From Luscinia megarhynchos (Eukaryota > Chordata > Aves > Passeriformes > Turdidae): a stretch of 64,000 bases of DNA. The position numbers and the translations under genes are program-made. The stretch lies in assembly GCA_034336665.1 (NCBI GenBank), contig CM067592.1, positions 43,987,761 through 44,051,760 of the forward strand, written 5' to 3'. Below are positions 62,350-64,000 of the stretch, piece by piece (positions within the stretch are counted from its first letter, which is position 1; each line of letters opens with the position of its first letter). The notes under the pieces were generated by a model, which had not been told where the DNA came from, did no database searches, and saw only the letters and a program-made list of their open reading frames with translations.

Positions 62350-64000
62350 ATTTTTCAGAGGGCACTAAACAGGTAGATCTTTGAAACTGCAGAATGCCTA
62401 GAAAGAGAAGTGCCACTTAATACTGTAGAAGATGTTAATACAGTAAAAATTGCCTTCAAACAGGCAAATTCAGTATCTTCAGTAGGACATAATTTAGGCA
62501 GTGATATTCAGCTGGAAATGCGGGGGTGGAAGGGCAGAAATGCTAGCGAGTAGCTTGCATTGAAAGGATTCAGTATATTCATACTGAAACTTTACAGAAC
62601 GACCCTCCTCCTCCAACCATAGAAAAGCGACAATACTAGGGTATTCCACCTCATATGCTTCCATATTTCTGAACTGGTTATTTTATATGGTGTGTTAGAA
62701 AAAGGGTTGGAACACTGTCAACACTGTAAAGTGCATTTTAAAATTCATTATGGATGCATTTGTAGGGCTGTCTTTGGAGATTTTTTGCTTGATGTTTGAG
62801 CTACAAAACTTGTTGCCACTAGCTGCCAATAGCTATATAACTAGGATACATGTTTTCGCAAGAAAATAGAGGTTTTTTTTTTTTTTTTTTGGAATCATAA
62901 TTTTGTCATTTTGCAAGCCTTGTATTACTCATGTTAGTGACAGCTTAGAGATGGATTGAGAGGTGAAAGATTTGCTGATGAGGCATCTACAAATAGGGTT
63001 TAGGATATCCAAAGAAATGGTAAACCTATTAATATAACAGTTTCTTTGGTGTATTTTACTACATATTAAATATTGTCCATTGCAAAAGACAATTTTTGCT
63101 GAAAGCTGATACATTCTCTAGACCACACTTGATGTTTGCATGCTAATAACAGCATGTTTAGTGATTTGAATCTGGAGTGTTCTTTGCTACAGAACTCTCC
63201 AAAAACATTGCTTTTTTCCTGGCTCTCACATGAATTTGGGTATGCTTTGTCATCTGTAGCAAATATGGATTTCTCTTTCAAGTTCCCGTAAGCTAACTTC
63301 CTAGATGAGCTGAATATTTGAAGCTGAGTATTCCTTTCTGTTGCATTGTGCAGAGGCCTTAATAATGGGCTGGTTTTGTCAGAACATGGAGGTATTTTGC
63401 ACAGTTCATATCAGTCTGTGCACTTCTCTTTTAAATAATGAAAGGTATTAATTGCTGAAGAGACGATTAAGTGGGGACTAGTTACAGATTGGTGCTTTAG
63501 ATGTATCCTGTGGTTTTCCATTATTTTAATTGAAATCAGCCCTGAGCATTTGCAAGGTTATTCATTACTGGCTAGTCCAGATCATAAACATGAGGATACG
63601 TGAGTGGCATCCCACAACCAGCTTTGTCTGTTCTCCTGGTTAATTCATTTGGAGTAACTCAGAAACCAGCTGAACTTGCTGGATTGTCATGGTCATGTTA
63701 TCAGTAGCTGCCTTCCTTGTGGCCTGAAGATGCTGTCTGCACTGTGTCTGTAGAATGAGGAGAAGGAGCATACAAAGGCATTACTATCAGCTGTTCAGAT
63801 TTTGTCCCTCGCCAAAGTAAGAGGAAAGAATGATGTGCTTGAAGAGCTAAGTTGTTGCCTTAGGATCAGGCCAAATAGACCTAACTGCTTGTGCTCAGTC
63901 ATTCCAGTGCTCTATCCACAGTGATGCATGTGTGAACACTCTCACCAGCTCTGAGATAAACCCAATTATTCTGCTGTTGGAATCCCACTAACAGTTTAAC
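62350..64000 (+). other. Last PIGG intron, right end of window
   Basis: AT-rich unique sequence with a poly-T run at about 62873-62890. No terminal PIGG exon, other gene, or recognisable repeat was seen up to the window end. Confidence 0.6.

Larger units (their letters stand above)
1..64000 (+). other. PIGG: PIGG gene, internal part (six exons and their introns)
   Basis: The whole window appears to lie inside one gene on the + strand. Six exons, in order and in compatible phase, encode the membrane domain of GPI ethanolamine phosphate transferase 2. This ER enzyme moves ethanolamine phosphate from phosphatidylethanolamine to the second mannose of the GPI anchor precursor; in mammals it works with PIGF. 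The alkaline-phosphatase-like catalytic half is encoded before the window, because the first visible exon starts at a splice acceptor. The last coding exon (about 70 residues in the human protein) was not found, so the gene also runs past the right end. Introns run 3384-5785, 6068-13050, 13509-20434, 20627-25284, 25595-35391 and 35556 onward. Identification rests on recalled similarity to human PIGG, not on a search. Confidence 0.93.

Overview
The window is intronic and exonic DNA from a vertebrate nuclear genome, almost certainly a bird. CR1 retrotransposon copies dominate the repeats, and several end in the ATTCTGTG-type tail typical of avian CR1. There is one solo retroviral LTR, the unique sequence is AT-rich, and the only recognisable host gene has short exons with GT-AG introns. 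The species cannot be named from the sequence.

The host gene is PIGG (GPI ethanolamine phosphate transferase 2), on the + strand. Six consecutive internal exons are visible at 3166-3383, 5786-6067, 13051-13508, 20435-20626, 25285-25594 and 35392-35555. Every splice junction phase joins in frame, and the exons encode about 541 residues of the multi-spanning ER membrane part of the protein. The catalytic N-terminal exons lie before the window. The terminal exon was not found, so the last intron runs from 35556 to beyond 64000 (at least 28.4 kb).

The introns hold CR1 fragments, mostly antisense to PIGG: 1632-2760, 7558-7745, 15245-15990, 26768-27915, 32818-32980, 38748-39755 and 59393-60370. 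Sense copies are at 23495-24905, 44722-45600 and 49054-53192. The last is nearly full length (about 4.1 kb) and carries decayed ORF1, endonuclease and reverse transcriptase regions. A 554-bp solo LTR lies on the - strand at 61790-62343 with a 6-bp target duplication (one mismatch).

The most unusual region is 42.77-56.86 kb in the last PIGG intron. It is a long, degenerate polypyrimidine block on the + strand, interrupted by the two sense CR1 copies. Because stop codons need purines, the block gives very long stop-free frames (up to 751 codons) that are not genes. The near full-length CR1 is bracketed by about 125-bp direct repeats at roughly 87 percent identity, far longer than a usual LINE target duplication. 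Just after the block, 57.06-57.72 kb flips to purine-rich.

A second notable feature is a 263-bp segment with only 4 differences shared, in inverted orientation, by CR1 copies 22 kb apart (2083-2345 and 24204-24466). Identity drops sharply at both edges, which suggests gene conversion or a composite element. I found no tRNA, rRNA, CRISPR array or prokaryotic-type system.
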